A DNA stretch of 64,000 nucleotides. Source: Entonaema liquescens (taxonomy: Eukaryota; Ascomycota; Sordariomycetes; Xylariales; Xylariaceae). Under the pieces are notes generated by a model. It was given only the letters and a program-made list of their open reading frames with translations, did no database searches and was not told where the DNA came from. Of this stretch, positions 48,076-60,800 are shown piece by piece (the first letter of the stretch is position 1; every line of letters begins with the position of its first letter). A program made the translations under genes and the position numbers. The stretch spans positions 3,410,001 to 3,474,000 of the forward strand of contig CADCSX010000003.1 in NCBI GenBank assembly GCA_902805475.1, in the 5' to 3' direction.

Positions 48076-48846
48076 TTACGAGCTCCCCGCAGCCTTCACA
48101 ACAACCCCCTTTATAGCATCTACCAACTCTCCTGCAGCCGTTACAAACGGAAAATGCCCCCCTTCTACCGCGATTATCTCTTCAAACTTATGCCCCGCTG
48201 GTAGTTTCGACGTGAAATCTACTAGCGCGTCCTGGTTAGCCTTGATGTACGTGCTTGGGATAATCCGCCAGGCGGTATGTGTGACCGGGCTGATAAACGC
48301 GCCCCGGGCATGGCTCCGCTGACACCGCACCAGTAGTTCCCGCTGCGCTGGCGTGCAAGTCCCGTAAAAGACCTCGTCTAGTTTCTCCGGCACGCGGTAC
48401 ACCAGGCCTCCCTCCACTTTGACATGGTCTGGGAATGCCGGCTCCCCAGTCGGCCACAACTGCGTCCCAACATCAAGCACGAGCGCTGCTACGTATATGA
48501 GGTGCACGACAGCAGTGGTCTTCCTAGCTTGCAGCCGAGACGCGGCGTCTAGTCCGGCGACAGCTTCGCTGCCGACGGCACCGCTGTAGCTATGCAAAAT
48601 AAGAACGACGTCGTGCCCAGCATCTAGATGCTTGAGAACCGTCTCCCGTATGGCCCTAACGTCGGCGTCGAAATTCTGGGGTATCGTGGAGGATTCCGAC
48701 GATGCACGTTCAGCACCTACGCTTGGCAGGGATACGACATCGCAGACGAAACTAGCCTCTGCCAGGCGTGATGTCGTTGGCTGGAAATATTCAGGTGTGT
48801 GCCACGCTCCGGGGCTGAACACCAAGACTGGCTTTTCACTAGCCAT
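48076..48846 (-). CDS. Alpha/beta hydrolase (AB hydrolase-1 / MES-like)
   Basis: Single exon, 256 residues, ATG at 48846. PVLVFSPGAWHTPEYFQPTT is the first strand and oxyanion region; the nucleophile is Ser in ILHSYSGAVG; the catalytic His lies in AVEGGHFPFVT near the C-terminus. No signal peptide. The layout is like small fungal and plant methylesterase-type hydrolases. Substrate unknown. It is the nearest neighbour of the PhyH gene and on the same strand, but about 900 bp apart. Confidence 0.88.
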   Translation of the reverse strand: MASEKPVLVFSPGAWHTPEYFQPTTSRLAEASFVCDVVSLPSVGAERASSESSTIPQNFDADVRAIRETVLKHLDAGHDVVLILHSYSGAVGSEAVAGLDAASRLQARKTTAVVHLIYVAALVLDVGTQLWPTGEPAFPDHVKVEGGLVYRVPEKLDEVFYGTCTPAQRELLVRCQRSHARGAFISPVTHTAWRIIPSTYIKANQDALVDFTSKLPAGHKFEEIIAVEGGHFPFVTAAGELVDAIKGVVVKAAGSS

Positions 48847-49310
48847 TTTGGACTAAATAGCAGCAAGCTGGATCCTTCGATTACTAGACTGCGTAACGGT
48901 AGGATGAGTAAGAAGGAGCATTGAATAGATAGTCACTTGCTACTATTGATTTTGTTAGAAGAGCGAACTCGCATTTGTATTACGACTATACATGCATTTA
49001 TCACCGAATGGGGAAGGGGACGCCGTTGCGTACGATCCTTTGTAGCTGACAGCTGACAAATTGAAAGGTGAGATTCCTGTAGAAGATCGGATGCTACCAG
49101 AGTCCGAGGTTGATTCTTTTAGGTATACATATTAAATTTGCCAATCCCGAATGCCATTCTAGAATATAAGACGGTATCTGAGAGATATATATGTATGTTC
49201 CTTTATAAAGTGGTATAATACGAATGAGACCAATGATCTGGCACTCACAGCGGTTGCGGTGTCCTCGGGTTCCGTCGAGGCTCACGGATTAAAGCTTACG
49301 CGCACCTATC
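48847..49310. other. Intergenic spacer
   Basis: Hydrolase promoter and uridine kinase 3' flank; nothing recognised. Confidence 0.6.
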
Positions 49311-51206
49311 TCAGCAGCGGAAGTATCTCTTCTCTACCCACCTTTCTTCAAAATCGGCGACCATGTTACCAATGACAACGGTGACTTCCGGAAACACCTT
49401 CGTCAGACGGTACACACCTACGTAGCCGGCCGAGTATGTCGCAAAGACAATACGATCTTGTGGGACTCCGTGGTCTACTAGGACTTGGACGGCCATTAGT
49501 GCAGAGCCTCCGCTGGACATCTGGGCATCTAGGAGTAACACGGTATCATGCGTGTTAATATCCTTGGGGAGTTTCAGGTAATGAAGCTCGGGTTCTCCGG
49601 TTCTAACGTTGGACTGGATAAGGAGACGTCCCGTACGGCCATCTGGGATTACTCTCCTTAGTCCAGCCTCAAAAGCGGCACCTCCACGAAGGATGATGAC
49701 CGCGCTGACTTCGCCTTTGGGAGCTAGTCCATGGTATAATTTGCCAGCGGGTGTTTCGATAGCCAATTCCTTGAAGTGGGCGTTATTCAGGGCCCTACAA
49801 CCGTAAGTGAACAGCAACGACAAAAGGCTAAGAATCGACCTACTCTTCAATGAGCAGGCATGAAAACCTATCGAAATAAAATATGAAGTCCTCGCTCGAA
49901 GTGTCAATGTCCTGGACTATAGTGTTCATGCCTTTGAGTTGAGGAGTTTCCTTGAGAATGATGGCTCGGTCGGAAAGAGGCTCGCTATCAGACCCAGCCT
50001 CTAGGCTTCTTAGAGCAGCTCGATGACGTGCCGACTTTTCTAGCAGTTTTCTTTCGATATATTGCGTGACCATAGCTACGCTAATGAGCGTATATCTTCC
50101 AGGGGAGTTGGCTACGACTTACCCATTGCAACTCGGTTTTCTATTCCGCGTGGCACGATGATGTCTAGTAGATAGATCAGCCGGAATGAGGGGCTGGATA
50201 GGGATTTACATTTGGCGCCGAGATTCTACGGTAGGGTTACTTACCGGCATTGTTTCTTTGTGGCAGGACGTACTAAGGGGAAAGTCAGATATATCCCCTT
50301 ACGAGTTCTAGAGGGCTTACCTTCTCGTAATTCGGCTTTACAAAACTGAACCACTGCTTGATGCAGCCCTCTACCGTACGACCTCGGTCTTTGACATCTC
50401 GTAAGACTATAATAGTTAGGCCATGTCTGTTTAGATCTATCAAATACCTTTAGGATATGCTTACTTCTCCTTGAGAGACATGTGTCTGCGTCTGCTTCAC
50501 AATAGACCTACTAATGAGTTAGAATAATATCCTGAATTACATCTAGTCACGGTAGACATACTCTCATGTCCATGAGGTCCATCACCCTCTGGTCATAAAG
50601 GGCAAAGATCCCCTCTAGAACGAGAACATGAGGAGAGTATATGGTGGTTGTCTCTTTTAGACGTTGATGCTTCTCAAAGGAGTATACTGGTACCTCAGCA
50701 CGTTTACTGGACAGAGGTGAGTATTAGTGCATGTGTTTACGGGAGTATCATTGCAAAATCTACAACGTACTCACCCTGCTTTGAGATCCTGCAGAGTCTG
50801 TACTAAGGCATCAAAATCTATCGCCTACAAAATTGGTATTAATATGATGCCAATAAGATCCCGGGTGATGAAATCTAACCTCTGGAGAATCGAAATCATA
50901 TTCGTTGAGAAAGGCCTTCTTAGAAGCTTCAGGGCTTAGCGGCTTATAGTAAGAATCCTATAATACGTAAGATAAGAAGTTCACCCCCCTTTCTCTAATT
51001 ATGCTCACCATTGACAAGATGATAACCCACGGCAAGTTCAACTTGCTAACAATGGCATGCGATAAAGTCGACTTTCCGGACCCGGAACTCCCCGCGATGC
51101 CAATGATGCTCAAATCAGCCCACGGAGGACTGTAGTGAGCTCTCTTAGCTATCGTGTCGGGGTTGTTATCAGCCACGATGGCTGGCGATCCTATACCGGT
51201 ATTCAT
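49311..51206 (-). CDS. Uridine kinase with C-terminal uracil phosphoribosyltransferase-like domain
   Basis: Pyrimidine salvage: phosphorylates uridine/cytidine. Ten exons on the minus strand: 51206-51009, 50957-50880, 50824-50775, 50706-50562, 50507-50465, 50406-50321, 50272-50245, 50164-50123, 50075-49844, 49794-49311; introns 47-80 bp, all phases agree; 461 residues. The kinase half has P-loop GSSGSGKST (39-47), DSYYKPLS, YDFDSPEAIDFDAL, LEGIFALYD and ADADTCLSRR. It continues with RDVKDRGRTVEGCIKQWFSF. The second half carries the UPRT-like fold with the PRPP-loop region LLLDAQMSSGGSA (about 388-399) and the end VEKRYFRC. Such fusions are known as Urk1/UCKL-type proteins, whose UPRT part is often inactive. 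It is the last gene before the A/T block, which begins about 630 bp upstream of its start. Confidence 0.93.
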
Positions 51207-51368
51207 GACTATTTATTCGGACTATATGTCATATATAAAAAGACATGAAGTGGGCGAAACTTTTATAAGGCCTAAGAATGTGATATGGAGGTCTAAATGT
51301 AAAAGATGGGAAGCGAATGCTGTCGCGTGCCCACTAGTGCCAGGTGTTCTAGGCAGATGACAGGGTGC

Positions 51369-51405
51369 ATATAGATATAGATATAGATATAGACATAGAT
51401 ATAGA
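51369..51405. repeat. ATAGAT microsatellite
   Basis: About six ATAGAT-like units in the promoter region of the uridine kinase gene. Confidence 0.85.
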
Positions 51406-51693
51406 GAGATAAATGAATAAGACGAGGTGAAGGTTGAATACTTCTCCAGGTGAAGTTCTCCAGGTAAATTAGCGAGCTGGGTATTTCCAGATGTATTAAT
51501 AGTAATTAAGAAGAATCCTCGGTGAAAAGAAGTGAACAAAGTCGAAGATGCATTTATGAAAACAATAAGAGAAAAAAAAAGGAGGATCTTCGTAACCAAC
51601 CATGAATAGGAAGAAACTGTGTGGGTTGTGGACTGTTCGAATTTAGCAGGTCATTTTGGAGCTTGGGGCGTGTTGCAGGTGATGACAAGGACG

Positions 51694-51720
51694 AAAGCCA
51701 CAAAAGCCACAAAAGCCACA
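51694..51720. repeat. AAAAGCCAC triple tandem repeat
   Basis: Three consecutive 9-nt units, about 120 bp before the A/T block. Confidence 0.85.
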
Positions 51721-51730
51721 GCTATCGAAG

Positions 51731-51753
51731 TACCTAAGTAAGTACCTTAGGTA
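51731..51753. repeat. Inverted repeat TACCTAAG / CTTAGGTA
   Basis: Two perfectly complementary 8-bp arms (51731-51738, 51746-51753) with a 7-nt spacer, close to the boundary of the A/T block. Confidence 0.8.
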
Positions 51754-51837
51754 AGAGGTATAAAACGGCGGGACCTGCATTTGACGAGCAAGGACCTTCA
51801 TGCGTGAGCCACAAGTTAGGACCCACTATATCATGGA

Positions 51838-54800
51838 ATAATTAAATCTAAAATCTTGAAATTATATAAATAAAATATCTAGAAAAATCTAACTTTAAGA
51901 GAATATTAAATATATATAAGTACAAATTTAATAAGTTTAATAGATTTTTTTATAATAATATTTTTATAAAAAAAAAAAAAATAATATTTTTATTATAAAA
52001 AATTTATAAAAATTATAAATTAATCGTTAAAACATTATAAACCGTAATTATTCCATAATTAATTATTTCGTTTTTTAAAATTTATTAATAATTTATTTTT
52101 ATTTTTTTTTAATTAATTTTTTATAAATTATTTAATATATTTAAAATTTAAATTAATATATTTTATAAAATATTTATTTTTTTATTTTTATATAATATAA
52201 TGTTAATATATTTTTAAAAAAATATCTTTAAAAAGTAATAATCGTTTTTTAAATATATTTAAAAAAAAATAAACTTAAAATAATTTATAAAAATAATATC
52301 GTATATTTTAAAATAAGTAAAAAAATTTAATTTATATGTTAAATAACCGATTTATTTAAATACGTAAAAAAGCTTAATATATTATTAATTAAATTTTTTT
52401 TTAAAAATTAATGTAAATAAAATATTATATTTTTTATATAAATATAATAATATATAATTGTTAATTTTAAAAAATATAAATTTATATTTAATATTATAAT
52501 ATTTTTTAACTATTATTACAATTAAAGTAATCGTATTGTAAATCTCGATTTAAAATTTTAAAAATGGTATAAAAATATTTAAAATAAATAAAAATTAAAA
52601 AATGGTATTAAACGTAAATTCGTATAATATTTCTAAAAAATTATATTAAATAATTATTAATTGTAAAAAATTTATTTCGTATTATAAACGTAATAAATAA
52701 CTTTTTATTATATATTATTTTTTAAAACATAAAAATAATAATAAAAATTTAATTTAATTTAAAAAATAAATCGTTTTATTTAACCGTTAATTTAAAAATA
52801 ATATATTATTATGTAAAGTAATTTTATATTTATATAATATTAAAATTATTATTAAAAATTAAATAAAAATTTCGGGTTTTAATTAAATATAATAATTTTT
52901 AAAATTTTTTAATTATTTATTAATAAAATATTATAATAAATATTTATTTAATTAAACGTTATTTAATTATAGCGATTAAGAATAATTATTATTATTTTAA
53001 AAAATTTATTTATTATAATATTAAAAGCGTTTTTTTTTTCGGATATTTTAAAAATTTCGAATATAATATTAATTATAATTATATAAAACGGGTAAAAAAA
53101 GTTAATAATAAATTATAAAAAATTATAAAGTTTATAATTTTAAAATTTTATAATAAAATATTTTAAATAAAATTATATATATTGTTTAAATTTTTTAAAA
53201 TTAATAATAAAGTATAATAATTATTTACGTAATTTATTGTAATTTAAATAATTATTATTATAAATTATTTTAAAGATTTTAAAATAATAAATTTAAAAAA
53301 TATATAATTAATTGTAAGTTTTTAATAATTTTTATAATAAATTACTTATTAAATAATAAAATAAAATAATAATATTATTTATTAAAAAATAATTTTTTTT
53401 AATAATATTAAAAATAAGTTTTTATTTAAAATTTTATAAATATTTTATTTAAAATTTAGTTTTAAATTCGGGATATATTTAAATTAAAATAATATTTTTA
53501 GTAAAAAAGTTAATAAAAAAGTTTTTTATAAAATTTATTATTATTAATTTAATTATAAAAAAAACATTAATATATAATAAAAAAGTTTAATTTATTAAAG
53601 TAATGTAATATTTATTTTTATTATTGGAAAAAACGTTAAAACTTTTATTATTTTTATTAGGAATTTTTAAATTTCTTATAAAAAAACGAAACAATATATT
53701 TAAAATAATATATAATTTATTTAATTTATATAAAATTATAAATTAAAATTTATTAATATATTTTATTATATAAATAAAATAAAAATTTTTATTATTTATT
53801 ATAATAAAATTTATAATATTATTATATTTAATTATATTAAAAATTATATAATAATTTATAAAAATATAAATTTTTTTTTAAATTATATTTATATAATATT
53901 TTATCTTTTTTATTATTTAAATAAAATCGAAAATTTCTATTTTAATTAATTAATATTTTTATTTTATTAATAATAAAATTTTTAAAAAAAATATAATAAA
54001 TTAAATAATTATTTTTAATATATATATAAATAATTTTTTATTTATAAAAAAAAAAAGTAAAATTTTATTATTAATATAATAAATAATAACGTTAATTTTT
54101 TTACAAAATATATTAAAATTAATATAAAAAGGATAAAATAAGTTATAAAAATATAAAATAATATATTTTATTAATATATTTTTAAATTTTTTAAAAAATT
54201 ATTTTTTAATTTTAAAAAAAATATTTAATAAAATATTATTTACCTATTTACAATATCTTTATTTTATTTGACTTTTTTTAAAATAAAACTAGATAAAAAA
54301 AACTTTACGTTTTTTTAATAATTTTATAAATTTTATAAAACAAAAGATATTATTTTTTATATATTTTATAAAATTAATAAATATTTTAAAATTTTTTAAT
54401 AATATAAAAAAAATAATTTTGAAAATAGTTATAAATTTTTCTTTTATTATAAAAAAATTAAAAAAATTAATAAATTTATTTAAAATAATAATATTAAAAA
54501 AATTAATAAAGAATTTAAATAAATTTATAAAAATATTTTTTTTTCGTAAAAAAGAAAAAATTAACGCAAAATTATTAATATAATTTTCGAAAATTTCCAA
54601 CGTAATAATAATATTATTATAATAATAATTTATTATAATAATATATTTAAATAAAATATTTATTTATTATTATATATAAACATTATTATTTTTATAATTT
54701 ATAATAAAAATTTAAAATATATATTAACTTTTAATTGTTATAATTATAAACATTTATTATATAAAAAGGTAAATTTACTATTAATAAAAAAAAATAAAAA

Positions 54801-57800
54801 TATTTATTATAATTATATAAATTTTATTATATATTTTATTAAATAATATATTTTAAGATTTTATAAAATAAATATTATTTAAATTTATTTTATTAAAAAT
54901 TTAAATATTAATAATTATTTTTTTTTTTTTAATAATTTTTTTTAAGTTTTTATTTATTATTTTTATAATAAAAGTAAATAAAAACTTTTATATAATAAAA
55001 ATAAATATTAAAAAAAGGATAAAAAATTTTATTTAAATAATATATTTTTATTTAATTAATTTAATAATTATTTAATTTTTAATATTAAAAAAGTAAAAAC
55101 AATATTTTTTAAAAATAAAGTTTTCTTAATTTAATTTAAGATTAAAATAAAAGAATTTATTTTTTATAATATTTATAAAATTTTTATTTTTAAAAATGTT
55201 TTTATATTATAATATAATAAACGATAATTTATTAAAAATATTAAAGTTTTTAAAATTATTATAAATTATAATATTAATAAAATATTTATAAAAATCTTGT
55301 ATTTTAAAAATAATAAAATTATTAATAAATTTAAAAATATAAAAATTTATTTTTTTAAATAAAAGTTTTTATAATATTAAATTAAATTTTTATTTATTAA
55401 TAATTTAATAATTATAATAACTTTATTCCATTAATTTAAAATAACTTATTAATATATTTTTAAAAATAATAATATTTAATTAAAAATTATTATAAATAAT
55501 AATTTTATTTATATAATTATTAAATAATATTATATAAATTATAATATTATTTAATAATAATTTAAAAATTAAATTTTATTTATAAATTATTATATAAATT
55601 ATTTTAAAATAATAATAAGATTTAATAAATATAATATTATTATATATTATTATATATTATTATTATTTTAAATTATTAAACATAAATATTTAAAATAATA
55701 AATAAAAAAATTATTATTTTATAAAATTATATTATAGTTAATTTTTTAAAAAAAATAATATTTATTTATTTAATATTTAATATATTAATATTAAAAAATA
55801 TTTTAATTATAAAACCGTTAATTAATATAATTTTTTTTATAAATATTATAATAATTAAATTATTATTATAAAACCTTTTAAAATAAAAATAAATAATTAT
55901 ATAATTTAATAATAATAATTAATATTATATAATATTATAAATTAATAATAAAATTACGTAATAATAAATTTTTATGTTAAGATATTTTTTTAAAATTTAA
56001 AATTTATCCGTTAAAATTTTAATATATTTAACATTATTATAAATATTTTTTTTATATTTAATGGTTAAATTTATTATAATAAAAAGTTTAAAATAAAATT
56101 TCGTTTTATAAAAAAAATTAATTTTATAATTATATAATAAGGATTTTAAATTTAATTATAATTTAAAAATAAATAAAAAAGTTAATTATTTTAATTTAAT
56201 TATTAATAATAATATTAATGTTTATATAATTATTTATATAATAAGTTTTAAATATTATAAAAAAAATGTTTAATATTATATTAATATTAATTATAATAAT
56301 ATTATTTAACGGAATTAAATTATACATTATAAATTATTAAAAAATTATTAATAAAGTTATATAAATTATTATAATAATAAATAAAATGTCGTTAAATAAC
56401 CATATATATAATTAATTAATTAATAATATATAATTATTAAATATTATTAATAAATTATTAATTATTATTAATATATTATTTAAAATTATTAATATATTAT
56501 TAAAAAATAATATATTATTATTAATAATAAACGTAATTTAATATATTTAAAACAAGATAAAATAAAATAAATATACTATTATTTAAATTAATAATATTAT
56601 TATAAAAATATATTTTTTTAATAAATAATAATTTTTTTATAAATAATAAAATAATTTGTTACGGTTAAAAAAAAATTTATTATATATATTACAAGAATTT
56701 TCAATTAGTAAAAAGATAATTATACCAAAATAAACTATTTTATTATAATTATTATTTAAATAAAAAAAAATAAAATTATTAAAAATAAATTTAAAAAATA
56801 TAATTTAATTAAATGGGGTATAATTAAATAAAATAAATTAAAATATAAATTAAAAATTATTTATTATAAAACTATTAATAAAATTTAAAATATTTAATTA
56901 AAAATTATTTTTAAAAAAAGTAAAAAAATTATTAAAAAAATTATTTAAAAAAAATTATAATTAAAATTAAAATTTAATTTATATTTATTTAAAAAATATT
57001 CGTTTGTTAAATAATTATTTAAAAAATATTTATTTATTTTTAAAATATTATTAATATTTATTAAATAAACTTAAAACTATAATAATTATTAATATTATTA
57101 ATTTTAATTTTAATTTCGATAATTTTAATAATAATTTTTTTATTAATTTCTATAATTACATTAACTTAATTAATAAAGTTAATTTTATTAATTTTAATAT
57201 TAATTAAAGTTTTATTAATATTATTAATTTTATTAAAATGGTTAATTAAATAAATTAATTTAATTGGTTTTTTATTAATTATTATAATTATTATAATTAT
57301 TATTATTATTATATTATTAATAATTAAAATATATTTAACAATTATTTTAATTATTATTATATCATTTATTAAATTAAAAATAATAATAATATAATTAATT
57401 TTAACCGTAACGTTATTAATTATTGTTTTTATTAATAAATAAATTATAAAAATTATTTTAAAATTATTTACCATAATACACAAATTACATCGAAATTTAA
57501 AATTAATAATTATTTAATTTAAAATAATTTTTAAAAATTATAAAATATATAAATAAAATAAAATTTTATAAAATAAATTCGCAATTATTTAAATAATTAA
57601 AGAATTATTTTATAATAATATTTATTATAAATTTTTACAATTATAATTAAATATAAACATTAAAAATATTAAAAACATTTAATAATTAATTAAAAAAAAA
57701 ATCATAATTTTTAACATTTTTAATAACATTATATATAAATAATTATAAATTTATATTTTTATAAATTTAATATAATTTATATATTTTACTTTTTAAATTA

Positions 57801-60800
57801 AGTAATTAAAACATAAACAATTAAAATAATATTTTTTATTTAAAAAATTTATTTTTTAAAATTTAATAATTTAATTATTAATTAATTTTATATAATTTTT
57901 TATAAATATATTATTTAAATTTATTTAATTTTAATATCGTTATAAAATATAATTAAATTTATAAAATGATTTATGAAAATATAAATATTAATATAAATTA
58001 TATATTTATTAAAAATAAATAAATTAAAATTTTTAATATTTTTAAAATTAAAATTAAAATAATTAATGTTTTTAATTTTAAAAGATTTTCCATTGTTATT
58101 ATTAACATTATTATTATTATTATTATTATTATTAACGTTATTAATATTATTAATTTAAAAAATTTAATTAATAGTTTAAATTAAAATTATTATTACAATT
58201 ATAAATTAAATATTAAAATTTAAATATCATTAAACTTAATTATTATTTTTATTATTTAAAATTATTATAAATTATAATTTAATAAATTATAATTGAATTA
58301 TAACTCGGGAATATTTAATTAATTTAAATTTATTAAAAAAAATATATAATATTTTAATAAAAAAAATTAATTATTTAATTAATAATAATTAAATAAATAA
58401 TATTACAAAAATTTAACCGATATTTAATATATTTAAAAATAAATATTAAAATTTAATTTTTAAAAATTATTTTATAAACGATATATAATGGTTAAATGAC
58501 AACCGTACGTATTATTACATAATACGTACTTAACATAAAGAAATACTTATATATTTTAAATTATATAAAAAACGCGTTTTTCCCGTTTTTTAATAATAAA
58601 TAATTTCTTTTTTAAATATCATTAATATATTAATTTTAACTTATTTATTTACTTATTATTATTTTATTATTATTCTTTTTACGTACGTATTTATTAACAT
58701 TAATTAATATTATTAAATTTATAATAATATAAATTAATAAAATCAAAAAAATTACTATTATAATAATCCGGAAAATCTTATTATAATAATATATATAATA
58801 TTAATATAACATTTTTTATTAAAATAATTAAATTATTTATAATAAATTATTATTTTACCTTATTTTATAACCTATTTAAATTTATATTTATATATAATAA
58901 TTTAAATTTATTATTATTATTAATATTTTTATTATTTATAATATTAATTCTTTTTATAATATTACAATTAAAAAATTTTATATAAATATAAATTTAAATT
59001 ATAAATAATAATTTAATTAAGTAAAAAAATATAAATAAATTATAAAAATTATTAAATTACTTTTTTAATTAAATAATAATAACCTTTATTTAATATTTCA
59101 ATTATATAATAATAAAATAAAAAATTATAAATTTTATAAAAATAATATTTTAATAAAAAAATATTTAAATATTTTTTATTTTAATAAATTTTAAAATTAT
59201 TAATAAAAATATTTTATATGTTTAAATATTTAAAAAAACGTTAAACAAATATAAAAAATAATTTTAAAGATTTATAACAATAAATGTTACGGTTATATTA
59301 AAAATATTATAATTAATATTAAAAATTATATTAATATAATAAAATATTTATATAAATTAATATAATATTAATTATATAAAATTTTTTATTAATTTTATAT
59401 AAATAAATAATTTATTAGTTTAAAATTTTAATAAATTAAAAGAAATATAATAAAAATAATTTAATATGTTAATATAAAAAGTTTTAATTTATAATATAAA
59501 AAAAAAATTCGTTTATTTTAATATATAAAAATTTATATATTTTTAGGTATTAATATATTAATAATTAACATTTTTTAATTTATAAACGCCCGTTTATAAA
59601 ATTATACGTATAAAATAAATTTTTTTTTTTAATATTATTTTTATAAGAAATTTTCTTTTTTATATTTAATTTATTTTATCTATTCTATAATTAACACCAT
59701 TTTTCTTTCTTTTAATATAACTTTTTTTTTTATTACACGTTTTATTACCCCGTCCTTTTATAAGATATTTTACTTTTAACTTATAAAAAATACCAAATTA
59801 TTAATATTTAATAACTTAATTTTAATAAAAAATTTAAAATAATTTTTAAATAATATTTAATTTTTTTCTTTTATTTTTTTTTCTTATTATTTTATAAAAA
59901 TTATTTACATCTTATTTAAAATAAATAAATAATAATTTAAAATATAATCTTAAATAGAAAATTAACTTAATGTAAAAGTAAATTATTTTATTTATTACGG
60001 GAAATATTTTTGAATTTTTTAAACTGCCGCCAAATAATTTATACATAATTTTAACGCTTTTTTTAAACGCTGAAATAAACGAAAAAAATTTATTAATAAA
60101 AAACTATAATTTTTTTTTTAAATAATTTTATTATTTATATAAATAATAAATTTTTAAAGATAAATTTTTATATTTATTAATAATTAATAAATTTAAATTT
60201 ATTATAAAATTTTTTTAATATGTATTATTAATAAAATATATTTTTTTATTATCGTAAAATATTTTAAAAAAGCTTAAAATACCGAAAATAATTATATAAA
60301 AAAATTATATAATATTTTTAAAAATAAATTTAAATTTTTTTTAAATATATATTATATAATAAAAATTTAATAAATATAATTCCATATTATATTTTTTACT
60401 ATTTTAATTAAAAAAGTAATTATTTATTTTTTTTATAACGTATTTTAATATTAATATTTTATAAATATATATTTTATTATAAAATATTATTTTAATATTA
60501 AATAAAATAAAATTTAATATTATTATAATTAAATATTAATAATATTTTTTAATATTAAAATAAAAAAATAAAATTAAAGGAAAAATAATATAAAAATATT
60601 TTAATTATTTTTTAATAAATTTTTATTATGTTAAAAAATTTTAAATTATAATTTCTAAGGCAAATAATAGTTTATTACTGTAATATATCAAATATATTGA
60701 ATCGTATTTTAATTTTAATATATTTTTTTTATATTATTTACGTAATTTAAAAATTTAGTAAATAAATTTTAAATATTAATTAAAATATATAAAATTATAA

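Noticed and set aside
54289..54600. Minus-strand ORF in the A/T block
   Set aside because: Low-complexity Ile/Phe/Lys/Asn translation expected from A/T sequence; no motif.
57166..57483. Minus-strand ORF in the A/T block
   Set aside because: Runs of Ile and Asn from ATT/AAT repeats; not a protein.
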